Source: Dipteris shenzhenensis (lineage: Eukaryota > Polypodiophyta > Polypodiopsida > Gleicheniales). Taken from it: a stretch of 64,000 bases of DNA. Location: assembly GCA_047967505.1 (NCBI GenBank), contig CM106540.1; one strand, given 5' to 3'. The notes beneath the pieces are model-generated. The model was given only the letters and a program-made list of their open reading frames with translations, was not told where the DNA came from and ran no database searches. Both the position numbers and the translations under genes were made by a program. Each line of letters begins with the position of its first letter. The stretch's first letter is position 1. This document shows positions 21,263 to 32,593 of this stretch, piece by piece.

Positions 21263-21278
21263 TGTAGCAGGGAGAAAG

Positions 21279-21324
<46 letters not shown>

Positions 21325-22111
21325 AACTGAATTGAGAGAATAATGCGCCCCAAACACAAGTGGAGCTGTGGAGTGAGTGTGACAATCTGAGGGAGGAATA
21401 TAAATTGCCTCCGAAGAGGGAAATATTTGTAAGAAAATAATACAACGTCTGTGCTCAACAGATAGCAGGATCTCGTACGCAAGAGAGAAAACAAGATAGT
21501 ATGGAGAATCAAAAATTTGATTACTGTAGAACTGATACAATAGATGGCGCTGCCTCCCAACCGTGCGCTCCTGTGAAAGAAGCTTTGATGGCGTGCTGGA
21601 AACAATAGAAGACGGAGGCTCGATGCTAAGGAATCAGGGTTGCTATAGCCAGTGATAAAATGGGCTTCACAAGCTTGCTCTTATATAGCCACCAGTCGTA
21701 GTCGGCTAGGCTAGGTCCCAAAATAGGCCACCGACCATACGATAGAACCGGTGCGCAAAACAGAGCAACTATCCTACGGTCGCCGTTCGGCCCAGAGCCA
21801 TCCGGGATCATCTGAGGCTCCAAACGGGCCCCGCAACCCGAGAGTGGGCTGCCCCGAGAAATGCTCCGTCTACCCTTAGTGCAGTCAGTCAAGGAATGCC
21901 TTCCCGCACTTGCATGTAGCCTAGTTGGCGGTGTGCCAACTCTATCTGAAGCTGTCCAGCCATCAGGCCACACATGGCCCCCATATGGTGTCCAAACCAG
22001 GACCTACCGGATAACCGAGCTACTCAAATGCCTTCTCCTCATATGGGGGGCTTACAAGTAGTTAGCTGGTTCCCGCGTAGTTACACGAGAGTGGAGCATT
22101 GATATCTAACA
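21263..22111 (-). repeat. 5' LTR of minus-strand gypsy
   Basis: 849 bp, starts TGTTAGATATCAATG at 22111 and ends CCCTGCTACA at 21263. TATA box CTATATAAGAGC on the minus strand covers 21681-21688. A (CT)n tract lies near the end of U5 (21279-21321). Related to the LTR at 33457-34075. Confidence 0.85.
21279..21321. repeat. (CT)n microsatellite
   Basis: About 21 CT units inside the U5 region of the LTR. Confidence 0.95.
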
Positions 22112-22481
22112 ATATTAACTCAATATTTGTTTGTCCAATAGGGCTGAATACAACTTAAAGAATAGGTCCTGTATCGAGGGAATAAACGCTTACTGCAAAA
22201 GCAAAAGGAGAGAATACTGTGTAGAGGGGAATCCCTCACTGTAGAGCTGGAACTGTGGGCTGCGGGATGCACTCCTTTCTGCTATTGTGTCCGAAGTAAA
22301 CCGGGACTGTGAAATCTTGTAGAAAGGCATCAAGAGTATTAGAACCCATGGTCAGAGGGAAGGAGAGACATGATGGGACACTCGATAGAGGCAAAGATGA
22401 TGTGATAGATGGGTAATTAGCAAGTATGATAGGGGCCTCATTTATAGCTGGGCTAGGCCTTATGATTATCTTCACACCAAA
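22112..22481. other. LTR-derived spacer
   Basis: No ORF. Parts (gaatacaact, gggaatccctcactg) resemble the R/U5 part of the LTR at 33600-33720, so it is probably a further diverged LTR fragment. Confidence 0.4.
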
Positions 22482-23690
22482 TGTTGGAGAAGTCACCTCC
22501 CCATTTGTAAGCCCCCAAATGAGAAGAGCATGGGAGAGGTGGACTTTGGGGTTGATGTGGCTGCCGCATGGAAGCATATTGGCTGCCATGTGGACAACAC
22601 AAGTAAGAACAGTAGTTGGCTGCTTGGAAGACTTTGCTACAGATTCGAAGGAGTATCAATGCAAGGAGATCTGCCAAGAAGTGGTGCAATGCCACGTGGC
22701 ACCTTGTGGACGATGCACACTAGTAGTATGGGCCTTGAAGAGCTCTAGAGCATAATAGATCTGTAGCAGGATCAGATGACGCAGATGTAGAGATAGCTTG
22801 CGTGGATATTGGTACAGGAAACAAGGTCTAGAAAGGCCCAGGATTACAGAAGCCTCTGCCTGAAACTGTACGGAAGTCTGCAGCAGCATGTACGGCGAGA
22901 TGGCAGTAGATCTGGGGCTAAAAGAAGCCCTGGACAGAGGCGAGTTTAATGGTGCTTGCAGACGCCTGTTTGGCAGGGCACATGGGCTGATTTAGGGCTG
23001 GAAAGAGGCCCGACTATGGGTGGAGGGGCCCAATCCACTGGCTGCCTGCCACATGGACAGGTGGGGCCAGCAAGGCCATGCTATAGGCCAGGTAAAGGCA
23101 GCCAACCAGGTCGACTTGCAGGTCGGCTGGTTGGGGCCTGCTGGTCGGTGGATCTGAGGCCAGAAAGTCAGCCAAATAGGGCCCAACTAGGCTGTTCATA
23201 TGGAGGCCCTTGTGGCTTATCAAAGGAGCCCTTTGGGAGCTCATTATGCATCCACTGCAGCAACATTTGAGGAGCATACTGGAGCAGTGGAACAGCAGGT
23301 TTTGGGCCTATATCTAGGAGGACCAAGACGGAGCTGGGTACTACCAACAAAACTCAAGGGCTGCACCCTTGACTGTCTTCCAGGGCAGCAAGGTGCAGGG
23401 ATCAAGGCACGGTGTCAAGCTCTACGGGAGCACGCAGGCTTAGGGATCTAGAAGTGCCGCAGAGGTAGTAGGACAACATTTTGGGTAAGGACAGAAGACC
23501 ATGCTTTGGTGAGACTCTTGACTCATTTTTATATTGTGTCCGTTGGATGAAAATATATCTTTTGTTGGTTCTATATCCCTCTTGGAGCATTGTCTATTTA
23601 CTAGCTTGCACATGAATATTGAGTACACAAAGTAAAGAAGTTTAAATTCCGTAGTCAACACTTCTGTGTGAATTCTTTGCTGAAGGATGA
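22482..23690 (+). repeat. Diverged direct repeat R1, left copy (probable 5' LTR)
   Basis: Starts TGTTGGAGAAGTCACCTC. Shares most of its length with 31640-32540 in the same orientation; the left copy has about 190 extra bases near 23290-23500 and lacks the last 50 bases of the right copy. A perfect 12-bp palindrome TGCCACGTGGCA (22690-22701) is conserved in both. A copia gag follows downstream, so this is probably the 5' LTR of an old copia, but no clean primer site was found. Confidence 0.7.
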
Positions 23691-23804
23691 CCTTGATTCA
23701 GAGCTCGTGGGAATCAACTTCAACATCAAAAGAACGATACCCTTGCAAGGAAGGCTCAGGTTCAGACAAGTGTACAACTTCCTGCTCTATCTCTTACTAG
23801 TAGA

Positions 23805-24973
23805 TTGGCATGGCCATGAGATATGATATTCCTAATTTTGGGAAAACAGGCAAGTTGGATGGGACCAATTACCAATTGTGGAAGATGAAAGTCCGGAGCC
23901 ATTTAGTGTTGAGGGAGACATGGGAGATTGCGGCGGACAAAGACTTAATGCCTCAACCCACCATGACTCCAGCCACAGCAACTGCACCAGTAGTGACTGT
24001 ATCAGGGATGTTGTGTTAGTGAAAGCCTGGCAAACTCATGATGCGAAGGACTTGGCCATTAATGTTGGCACCACGGCAGATGAAATACTTCCTCACATCG
24101 AGACGACAGACACTTCCTTCGAGGCATGGACCACACTAAGAGACATGTACAAGCTGGACAACGAATCGAGGATACTGTTAGAAACATGGTGAAGAGAAAG
24201 AGAGAGAAGGTTAGCGTGTGAGGAAATGATGCTCAAATGAAGACATGAAGAAAGGCTTTCATTCATTCATCAAGTGTATCATGACAAGTGAAGTACAAGC
24301 CTTATATAGGCTACTCACTCACACACTAGCACCTAGTGTATATGGGATAAGTCCCATGATGACACATGGCAGACTCGCTCACATAGACTAGTACTGGATC
24401 ACCTAGTACTTCAACAATACTTGACCTCGAGACAGAGCTCTATGGCATGAGCACGGATAACGGATATTGAGTACAAGAACACATCACGAAGATGAAGGTG
24501 GTGAAGGATCAGATGACAACACTTAATCAAAGGACGGATTCGACTAGGATACTAGGCTATTGCTTGGCTTGCTTCCAAGGGGCTACAATAGCTTCATGAC
24601 CACGATGATTGCAGGGCAAAGGGTGGCGCCAATTACATTTGAAGAGCTGGTACCATTGCTTCTGCAGCAGTAGGCTCAAGGAGAACAAATACGACCGTGG
24701 ATCCAATAGTAGTGAGGACAAAGCCCAGAACGGGAGCAAAGGCAAGGGAAAGGGTAAGCCTGGCAAAGGCATCCCCCGGGAAATTTTACGATGGAGCGGA
24801 CTCTTTAAATGAAGCAAACAAGAAGAAAAGGAAGCAGAAAAATAAGTGCTTCTATTGTAATTCACATTTTGTGAAGCATTGCATAAAGAAGAAGTCGGAT
24901 CAAAAGAACAAGAAGGAGTCCAGCTCACACTCAAGGGAGACAGACACAACCAATGTGGTAGTCAATGAAGCAT
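23805..24973 (+). pseudogene. Copia-1 gag remnant, twice interrupted
   Basis: Plus-strand copia gag. KLDGTNYQLWKMKVRSHL opens it near 23850, then DEILPHIETTDTSFEAWTTL and MYKLDNESRIL up to 24175. A 241-bp solo LTR interrupts it at 24176-24416; gag resumes with LDLETELYGMSTDN, ITKMKVVKDQMTTL and RILGYCLACF. It ends in a knuckle-like KCFYCNSHFVKHCIKKK near 24850, in which the glycine/histidine spacing is damaged. Copia-2 then cuts it at 24978. Several stops and frame changes show it is dead. Confidence 0.85.
24176..24416 (+). repeat. Solo LTR, 241 bp
   Basis: TGTTAGAAACATGG...CTTCAACA inside the Copia-1 gag, flanked by atac at 24172-24175 and 24417-24420. Gag homology resumes exactly after it. 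A TATA-like cttatatagg lies at 24301-24310. No internal region remains, as expected after LTR-LTR recombination, or it is a very small non-autonomous element. Confidence 0.85.
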
Positions 24974-24978
24974 TAGTC

Positions 24979-25792
24979 TGTTGAGATTGACATCTCCAGG
25001 TGTTCTGTCCTGAGTGAGGGCCTTTGATGTGGGTGTGCCCGCCCAGTGAGAGAGGTCTCAGTTAGTCTGTATTCCGGCTCCTTTTCGACCTCCACAGGAC
25101 TCGCTCCTGCACAACACCAGCACCCACGAGATAGGGCCGAAGCGGGGGACAGAGGGGGACAGACCAGGCCGACCAACCCTGGCCGACCAGCCCCTGGCCG
25201 ACCAGCTCCTGGCCGACCAGCTCCTGGCCGACCAGCTGGTCGGCCCAGTTGGTTGACCGACCAGCTGGTCGGTCTAGGCCAACTAGACCGACCACCTACC
25301 CTGGCCTTCCCTATATAAGGGCCCTCCCCCTCCTCATTTTGCTTACCCACTCCAGCAGCTCCTCAGGTCCTCAGCTACTGCCTGCTCCTGGCCGTCCCTA
25401 CCTGAGCCCCATAGCTGCCCTGTTGGCTGCCCACGCTCCCTCTGCAGATCCCTCATCCCTGCCTGCTGCTGCCCCTCAGTTCAGTCCTCTTTCCTCCTCC
25501 TTCTCAGCCCGGTTCTACACCCCATCTTCCAACTTCTCTCATTGCCTTGAAGTGCCCGCCTTGCTGAGATTCAGGACAGCAATACTCAGCCCTTCTACAG
25601 CCCCTCTTGTGCTCTTCCAGCAGGCTGTACCTCAGGTTTTATATTGCTGTTATTGAACAGTATTTTACTCCTTTATGAGAATTGTATCCATGTTTTACGG
25701 CTCCATTGAGGGCTGATATACAGCAGCTATTTCAGGCCTACTGGTGTCTCTCATGTTCTTGTTATATTCGCTTTCCGCTCTATATGTTTTCA
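24979..25792 (+). repeat. Copia-2 5' LTR
   Basis: Starts TGTTGAGATTGACATC, ends ATATGTTTTCA. Upstream of the TATA box ctatataag (25311-25319) are tandem CTGGCCGACCAG units (about 25170-25240) and two perfect 20-bp palindromes centred on CAGCTG at 25226-25245 and 25255-25274. Confidence 0.95.
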
Positions 25793-25805
25793 TGGTATCA
25801 GAGCA
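25793..25805 (+). promoter_or_regulatory. Copia-2 primer binding site
   Basis: TGGTATCAGAGCA directly abutting the 5' LTR, complementary to initiator tRNA-Met. Confidence 0.95.
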
Positions 25806-26042
25806 CCAGAATACTCTCTGATCTTGGAGCTCCTGTAGTGATGAAGTAGAAGGAGCTCGTCCTCATTGGCAACTCTCTTTCCCGCTGACTACAAAGCTCA
25901 CTTCTTCCCCTATATATATTTTTTTGCTGCCTTCCTCTCGTCGGCAGCCCCGTTCCAGATTTCGATCTGCTCACCAGCACCTATTCTCCTGGTCGGCTGT
26001 CCTCTTCAGCCCCTGGTTGCTGTCCACTCCCTGTTTCCAGTC

Positions 26043-27742
26043 ATGGCTGCTGAAACAAAGGATTCTGCTCCGGATCTTCGCGTTCCCCCTATGTCCAGCT
26101 TCTTTCAAGAGTCTGACAAGCCTGTACGCATCCCCACCCTTCCTACGCTCGACAGTTGGATGGGACCAACTATTCCCTTTGGAAAATTCAGATGGCATCC
26201 GTATTGGAATCTTATGATCTTGCCGAGTTTGTTGATCCCGGGATCCCTCGTCCGACTCTTGAGGATGATCCACATGCTCCTCTTATCTGGGACAAATTGA
26301 ATGCTCGTGTGCGCTCGTTCATCTTTCTCAATTGTCAACCAGGGGTTCTCAATCATATCAAGCACCTTACTTCTGCACGTGCTATTTGGGAATTCCTTGA
26401 TGGCATGTATCTTCGCGTCACTCCCATGAAACTTATCTCCTTGGAAGTTCAGCTTCGTCGCCTCGATCCGGCTACTTTCTCTTCCATACGGGACCACATC
26501 AATAAAATGCAGAGCATGCATCACGACATCCTCCATGCAGGCAAGGCTATCTCCTCCGAAGATATGGCTATTACTCTCTTATCTCATGTTATTACTGACA
26601 GTCGATACGCCGCATTCTATTCTTCTCTTATTACCTCTGGCCGCCTCAGCACCATCACTTGGGAGGAACTTGTCCCCATGATGATGGATCAGGAGGAACA
26701 GTTCATCAAATCCTCTGATGGCCCTTCTGAGGCTCTTGTGGCCCACCGTCCTAAACCTCGATCCAAGAATGCTCCGTCCTCTGCCGCTAGCCCATCTTCT
26801 TCAGATCCCTCCAGTGACCGTCCTGCTCCCAAAGGCAATTGCAATCACTGTGGCACTCCCGGCCATTATTGGCGCAATTGTCCCTACCGCAAACACAAAC
26901 GAGCCGATGCACCCATGGCCGCTGCGGCTGATGCTTCCCTTACCCCCACCCCTGCATTTGTTCACCTTGAGCTCTTGAATTCGGTACCCCTTTCTGCAGT
27001 AGAGTCATTGGCTCTCCATAGTTCCGATGCTCGTGAATGGATCGTTGATAGTGGGGCCTCTCGGCATATGACCCCCTCCTCCTCGCTGCTCCGGGATCTC
27101 ACTCCTCATCCTGTTCGTGTCTGCATCGGCGACAAACACTCTATTCCTGTTCATTCAGAGGGCTCTCTTGATATTATTCCTGATGGCAAAGGGGGTAAAC
27201 ACTCCTCTCGTGTTCTTTATGTTCCGTCTCTCGGCTTTCATCTCCTTTCGGTTCATCAGATTTGTCAAAACAATATGAAGGTCGAGTTTGAAGCGACCTC
27301 TGTTACCATCCGCGATCGTGCTACAAGACAGCCGGTTTGGACCGGCCATTCTACCAATGGTATCTACAAGCTTGTCGCCCTTCCCTCCCTTACAGGCACC
27401 TCCCTTGGCGACCTTTGGCACTATCGGTTTGGTCATCTACATATTGATGCTCTCCATCGTGCATTCCGTGACCAGCTTGTCCTCGGCCTCCCTAACGTCG
27501 GCACTCGCCAAGGTCTCTGTCCCTCTTGTATATTGGGCAAACAACATCGCGAGCCGTTCGCCCGTCATGCCTCTCGCCGTGCCACCATTCCGCTTGGCCT
27601 TGTTCACCTCGACCTATGTGGCCCTATGCAGGTTATGTCACTGGGGAGAGCCTCGTACTACATGCTCCTTGTTGATGACTTCAGTCGCTATTCTTGGATC
27701 TATTTTCTTTCCCACAAGGATCTGGCTTTCAGTCGTTTCTAG
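26043..27742 (+). pseudogene. Copia-2 gag, protease, first half of integrase
   Basis: Gag starts at ATG 26043 (MAAETKDSAPDLR). A one-base frame change near 26150-26156 precedes LDGTNYSLWKIQM; the frame then runs to a TAG at 27740-27742. Domains: UBN2-type gag; zinc knuckle CNHCGTPGHYWRNC near 26850; aspartic protease WIVDSGASRHMT near 27040; integrase zinc finger (HYRFGHLHID...CPSCILGKQ) near 27420-27540; first catalytic aspartate in HLDLCGPM near 27606. The stop falls in the integrase core after KDLAFSRF; homologous sequence (TWLALVEKES) continues in the same frame beyond it up to about 27885. Confidence 0.93.
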
Positions 27743-27861
27743 ACCTGGCTGGCCCTGGTCGAGAAAGAATCCAACCACTCGCTCAAAATTCTTCGTGCTG
27801 ATAAGGGTGGTGAGTTCACCTCTCTCGAGTTTGATCGGTTCTTGAGTAGTCATGGTGTCAA

Positions 27862-30180
27862 ATGGGAATTTGCCAACACAGGTGTACCCCTTCTGATAAT
27901 GGCGTGGTTGAACGTAAACATCGTACCGGCGTTGAAATGGCTCGGACAATGCTGACTCACAGTCAGCTCCCACAGTCCCTCTGGGCTGAGGCCATGATGA
28001 CAGCGATCCATACTCTTAACCGCTCTCCGACATCAACGGTTCCAGGCATGACCCCTTATCAGGCTTACTATGGTTCTAAGCCCGATGTTTCTCATTTTCG
28101 AGTGTTTGGCTGTGATGCTTACGTTCATATTCCTAAATCTGATCGTGGAAAGCTTGATCCTAAGTCCCACAAGCTCTTGTTTGTGGGCTACAACTCCGTC
28201 TCCACTGGATATCGCCTATATGATCCCTGCTGCCGCCTCATCTCCGTAAGCAGGGATGTCCTTTTCGACGAGCAGGTCCTTCCGCCATCCTCCGACTCTC
28301 CTCCTGTTCTTGGAGATCCGTCTGATGCCCCGGAGCCCTCTACCCCTCCACTTGCCTCGTCCCCCGTTACATCTCCTCCTATTCTCTCTCCTCCGCCTCC
28401 TTCTCCGGCTCCAACCTCGTCTGCTCCTCCCTTGGAACCCCGCTCGGTACGTGTTCCGCGATGGCTCATTGATACTCTCCGCTCCTCCGGTCTTGAGGAT
28501 CCCTACTCCGAACCGCACCCTGATGATGGGCCTCGTCGCTCTCATCGCCACCCCCCACCGTCCTCTTCTGATCCCCTCCATGTCAATTACGCCCTTATGT
28601 CTCGCATCCTCGCCACTCGCGAGCCAACTACCGTTCCTCAAGCTCTGGCCCAGCCTCATTGGAAACAGGCTATGGAAGCGGAAATTCATGCTCTTCTTCG
28701 GAACCACACCTGGGACCTTGTTCCTCGTCCCTCTCACCGTTCCGTAATCGGTGTCCGGTGGATATTCAAAACAAAGTACGCCTCTGATGGCTCTGTCGAC
28801 AAGTATAAAGCTCGGCTGGTGGCTAAAGGCTATGCTCAACGACCCGGCATCGACTATGGGGAGACCTTTGCACCTACCGCCCGGATGAGCACCATCCGAA
28901 CGATCCTTGCTCTTGCGGCCCACCATCAGTGGCCCATTTTTCAAATGGACGTCAAATCTGCGTTTTTGAATGGCGATCTTCAAGAAGAGGTATATGTGGA
29001 TCAGCCACCCGGCTTCATTGATTCTCGTTCTCCTTCCATGGTCTGTCGCCTTCGCAAGGCCCTCTACGGTCTCAAGCAAGCTCCTAGGGCCTGGAATCAG
29101 CGTATTGATACCTTCTTCTACCGCCAAGGGCTTCATCGCTCTCTGGCTGATCCAAATCTTTATCTCTTTCATGAAGGACAGCTTCATACCTTCATCATTC
29201 TTTATGTGGATGATCTGATTCTTACTGGGAGTCATACCAATCATATCCTTGCCATTAAAGTTGCTCTTCAAACTGAATTTGAGATGACGGATATGGGCCT
29301 CCTCCATTTTTTCTTGGGTCTCGAGATTTGGCAGACCAAGAGGGGGTATTTTGTCTCTCAGCAGCGCTATGTTCACGAGCTCCTCGAAACTTTCCACATG
29401 GCTGACTGTCGGCCCATCACTTCTCCCATGGATCCCAACTCTAAACTCTCTGCTTCTGGGTCCACTGCTTATCCTGATGCCTCCCTCTACCGCCAGCTTG
29501 TTGGTTCTCTTATCTGGCTACTTAACACTCGGCTGGATCTCGGCTTCTCTGTCGGCACCCTCAGTACCTTTATGCAAACCCCTTCGCTTTCTCATTGGCA
29601 GGCTGCTCGTCGTCTCCTCCGCTATCTTCAGGGAACCTCTACTTTCGGGCTCCTATATACTGCCGGTGGCTCCTCTCCTTCCCCGCTCACTCTCCGAGGT
29701 TGGAGTGACTCTGATTGGGCTGGCGACCCCAATTCTCGCCGCTCTACCACGGGCTATGTTTTCTCCTTTGGCTCTGCGGCTATCTCCTGGTCCAGTAAAC
29801 GACAACCCACGGTCGCCTTATCCTCCACCGAGGCTGAGTATCGTGCCATGTACAGTGCCACCTGTGAGGCTGTGTGGCTTCGGCGCCTTCTTCTCGATTG
29901 TGGTTTTCAGCAACACGCTCCTACCACACTTTTTTGTGACAATCAAAGCTGTATCGCCCTTGCTCGCAATCCGGTCTTCCATGCTCGGACAAAGCACATC
30001 GAAATTCAGTACCACTACACTCGGGAGAAGGTTCTTGACGGTACCATTTTGCTCCTCTTCAGCACCACTACCGACAACGTCGCCGACATTTTCACCAAAC
30101 CCGTTTCCTCTCCCCTTCTCCAGCGTCATGCCAGCTCTCTGGGTCTTGTGCCACACCCTGGAGCTGAGAGGGGGGGTTGA
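27862..30180 (+). pseudogene. Copia-2 integrase end, RT and RNase H
   Basis: Second frame, entered by a shift near 27885 just before the integrase catalytic glutamate (GVVERKHRTG). Then a proline-rich linker (about 28300-28450), RT from about 28650 (WKQAMEAEIHALLRNHTWDL; FQMDVKSAFLNGDL; LYGLKQAPRAW; catalytic YVDDLILTG near 29200), and RNase H (GWSDSDWAGDPNSRRSTTGY; ALSSTEAEYRA; CDNQSC) to the stop at 30180. No internal stops, all RT and RNase H catalytic residues visible. The order integrase before RT confirms copia. The last codons enter the polypurine tract and 3' LTR. Confidence 0.93.
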
Positions 30181-30968
30181 GATTGACATCTCCAGGTGTT
30201 CTGTCCTGAGTGAGGGCCTTTGATGTGGGTGTGCCCGCCTAGTGAGAGAGGTCTCAGTTAGTCTGTATTCCAGCTCCTTTTCGACCTCCACAGGACTCGC
30301 TCCTGCACAACACCAGCACCCACGAGACAGGGCCGAAGCGGGGGACAGAGGGGGACAGACCAGGCCGACCAACCCTGGCCGACCAGCCCCTGGCCGACCA
30401 GCTCCTGGCCGACCAGCTGGTTGGCCCAGTTGGCTGACTGACCAGCTGGTCGGTTGGCCTAGACCGACCACCTACCCTGGCCTTCCCTATATAAGGGCCC
30501 TCCCCCTCCTCATTTTGCTTACCCACTCCAGCAGCTCCTCAGGTCCGCAGCTACTGCCTGCTCCTGGCCGTCCCTACCTGAGCCCCATAGCTGCCCTGTT
30601 GGCTGCCCACGCTCCCTCTGCAGATCCCTCATCCCTGCCTGCTGCTGCCCCTCAGTTCAGTCCTCTTTCCTCCTACTTCTCAGCCCGGTTCTACACCCCA
30701 TCTTCCAACTTCTCTCATTGCCTTGAAGTGCCCGCCTTGCTGAGATTCAGGACAGCAATACTCAGCCCTTCTACAGCCCCTCTTGTGCTCTTCCAGCAGG
30801 CTGTACCTCAGGTTTTATATTGCTGTTATTGAACAGTATTTTACTCCTTTATGAGAATTGTATCCATGTTTTACGGCTCCATTGAGGGCTGATATACAGC
30901 AGCTATTTCAGGCCTACTGGTGTCTCTCATGTTCTTGTTATATTCGCTTTCCGCTCTATATGTTTTCA
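30175..30968 (+). repeat. Copia-2 3' LTR
   Basis: 794 bp, TATA at 30487-30495. The expected TG start reads GG, next to the G-rich polypurine tract (gagaggggggg). One fewer CTGGCCGACCAG unit than the 5' LTR and both 20-bp palindromes carry mismatches. Confidence 0.93.
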
Positions 30969-30973
30969 TAGTC

Positions 30974-31639
30974 TTGGTGACATCTCCATGTGTTATTGAG
31001 GTACGATGTGTAGATCCAGAGGTCACAATGAAAATGTCTAGCATTTAGATGTGGTCACATGAAGAGTCGTAAACTTTTGTGAAGGAGAAGGATGGTGATG
31101 ACTGCTTGGATTCATCTAGGCACATGGCTGGTATTACTGACATGAAAGAGGATGCCTCGACAAGACCTATGGATTCAGGGTCAGATGAAGGCTGTGGCTT
31201 AGAGGAGGATATTACAGGACTGGTCCAGGTAATATGGATGTTTCTTGGGATTTGATTTCTCGATATTGTAATCTGGTTACAGACCTTCCCAAATGGAGGA
31301 CGGGTTAAAACAGACCCTAGAAGCATGGTGCCTAGAAGACTCCAAGCTGTTCACTCATTATGAGGGGGACAACCGAAGATGGTGGCATCTAGATTGCTTG
31401 AGTTCGATTGCGGGAACGTGACTAAAGGAGGAGGTGCCATCTAGTTCTACCAAGGATGGACTTGTGTACCAAGATGGTTTACTTGTGCGAGGCCAGACCT
31501 GGAGGAGCAGGAGCCAGTGGTTGAGAAACCAAGAATCAACATCGACACCAAATTGTTCCAGAGGGCTTCAACATGGGAGCTAATGGAGCATCTTCATCGA
31601 CTAGTTGGGACGGAGGCAAGATGTGTCGGTGAGAGGGGG
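30974..31639 (+). other. Residual internal sequence of the old copia, with polypurine tract
   Basis: No pol domains recognised. The stretch ends with gagaggggg (31631-31639) immediately before repeat R1 right copy, fitting a polypurine tract before a 3' LTR. So the old element has lost most or all of pol. Confidence 0.5.
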
Positions 31640-32593
31640 TAGTGGAGAAGTCACCTTCCCATCTGTAAGCCCCCAAATGAGGAGAACATGGGGGAGGTAG
31701 ACGTAGGGTTAATGTGGCTGCCACATGGGCAGCACATTGGCTGCCATGTGGACAGCACAAGTAAGAACAATACCTGGCTGCTTGGAGGCATCAGTGAAAG
31801 GATCTGACGGTGCAATGCCACGTGGCACCTTTTGGATGATGCACACTAGTAGTACGGGGCTGGAAGAGCTCTGAAGCAGATGGATCTGTAACAGGATCAG
31901 ATGGCGCAGATGTAGAGATGACTTACGTGGAGGTTGGTCCAGGAAACAAGGTCTGGAGGACCCAGGATTGCAGACGCCTCTGCCTGAAACTGTACAGAGG
32001 TCTGCAGCAGCATGTACGGCGAGATGGCAGCATATCTGTGGCTAAAAGAATCTGGACAGAGGCGAGATTAATGGTGCTTGCGGGTGCTGTTAGGCCTGGT
32101 TTAGGGCTGGAAAGAGGCCTGACTATGGCTGGAGGATCCTGGTCCTCGTCTTCCTGCAACGTGGACAGGTGGGGCCAGCAAGGCCGTGCTATTGGCTGCC
32201 CTTGCAGGTCGGCTGTTTGGGGCCTGCTGGTCGGTAAACCTAATAATCTGGGCAGTTAATGTGGAGGCCCTTGTGGGTTATAATAGGAGTCCTTTGGGAA
32301 CTCATTATGCATCCACTGCAGCAGCATTTGAGGAGCAGACTGAGCAGCAGACCAGCAGGTTTTGGCCCTACACTCTTGACTCATTATTGTATTGTGTCCA
32401 TTGGACAAAAACATATCTTTTGTTGGTTTTAATATTTATCTCTCTTGAAGCATTGTCTATTTATTGGCTTGCACATGTATGTTGATCACACTTAGTTAAG
32501 AAGCTTTGGATTCCATGGTCAACACTTCTGTGTGCATTCCTGGGCTCTATTAGTCTTCTGCTGTGAGTACCCTCTATTGGGTAATCTAACACT
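31640..32593 (+). repeat. Diverged direct repeat R1, right copy (probable 3' LTR)
   Basis: Same family and orientation as 22482-23690. It contains the conserved TGCCACGTGGCA palindrome at 31816-31827 and ends ...GGGTAATCTAACA, an end sequence also seen at 20006-20071. Numerous substitutions and indels relative to the left copy indicate great age. Confidence 0.7.

Larger units (their letters stand above)
24979..30968 (+). mobile_element. Copia-2: near-complete Ty1/copia element
   Basis: 5,990 bp with target duplication tagtc (24974-24978 and 30969-30973), LTRs of 814 and 794 bp, primer site, gag-pol and polypurine tract. It is inserted in the Copia-1 gag region. GC content and codon use (C-ending codons) are clearly higher than in neighbouring elements, suggesting a different lineage history. 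LTRs match closely apart from scattered substitutions and one fewer 15-bp repeat unit in the 3' copy. Three coding lesions make it non-autonomous. Confidence 0.95.

Noticed and set aside
25046-25656. Proline/glycine-rich ORFs in the Copia-2 LTRs
   Set aside because: Produced by translation of the CTGGCCGACCAG repeats and pyrimidine-rich U5; present in both LTRs.
28216-29397. 393-codon minus-strand ORF
   Set aside because: Lies antisense to the Copia-2 RT region; arginine-rich composition and lack of domains mark it as a mirror of the GC-rich sense frame.
22690-31827. Regularly spaced repeats that might be CRISPR-like
   Set aside because: The only direct repeats are LTR-sized or simple-sequence; nothing has repeat-spacer periodicity.
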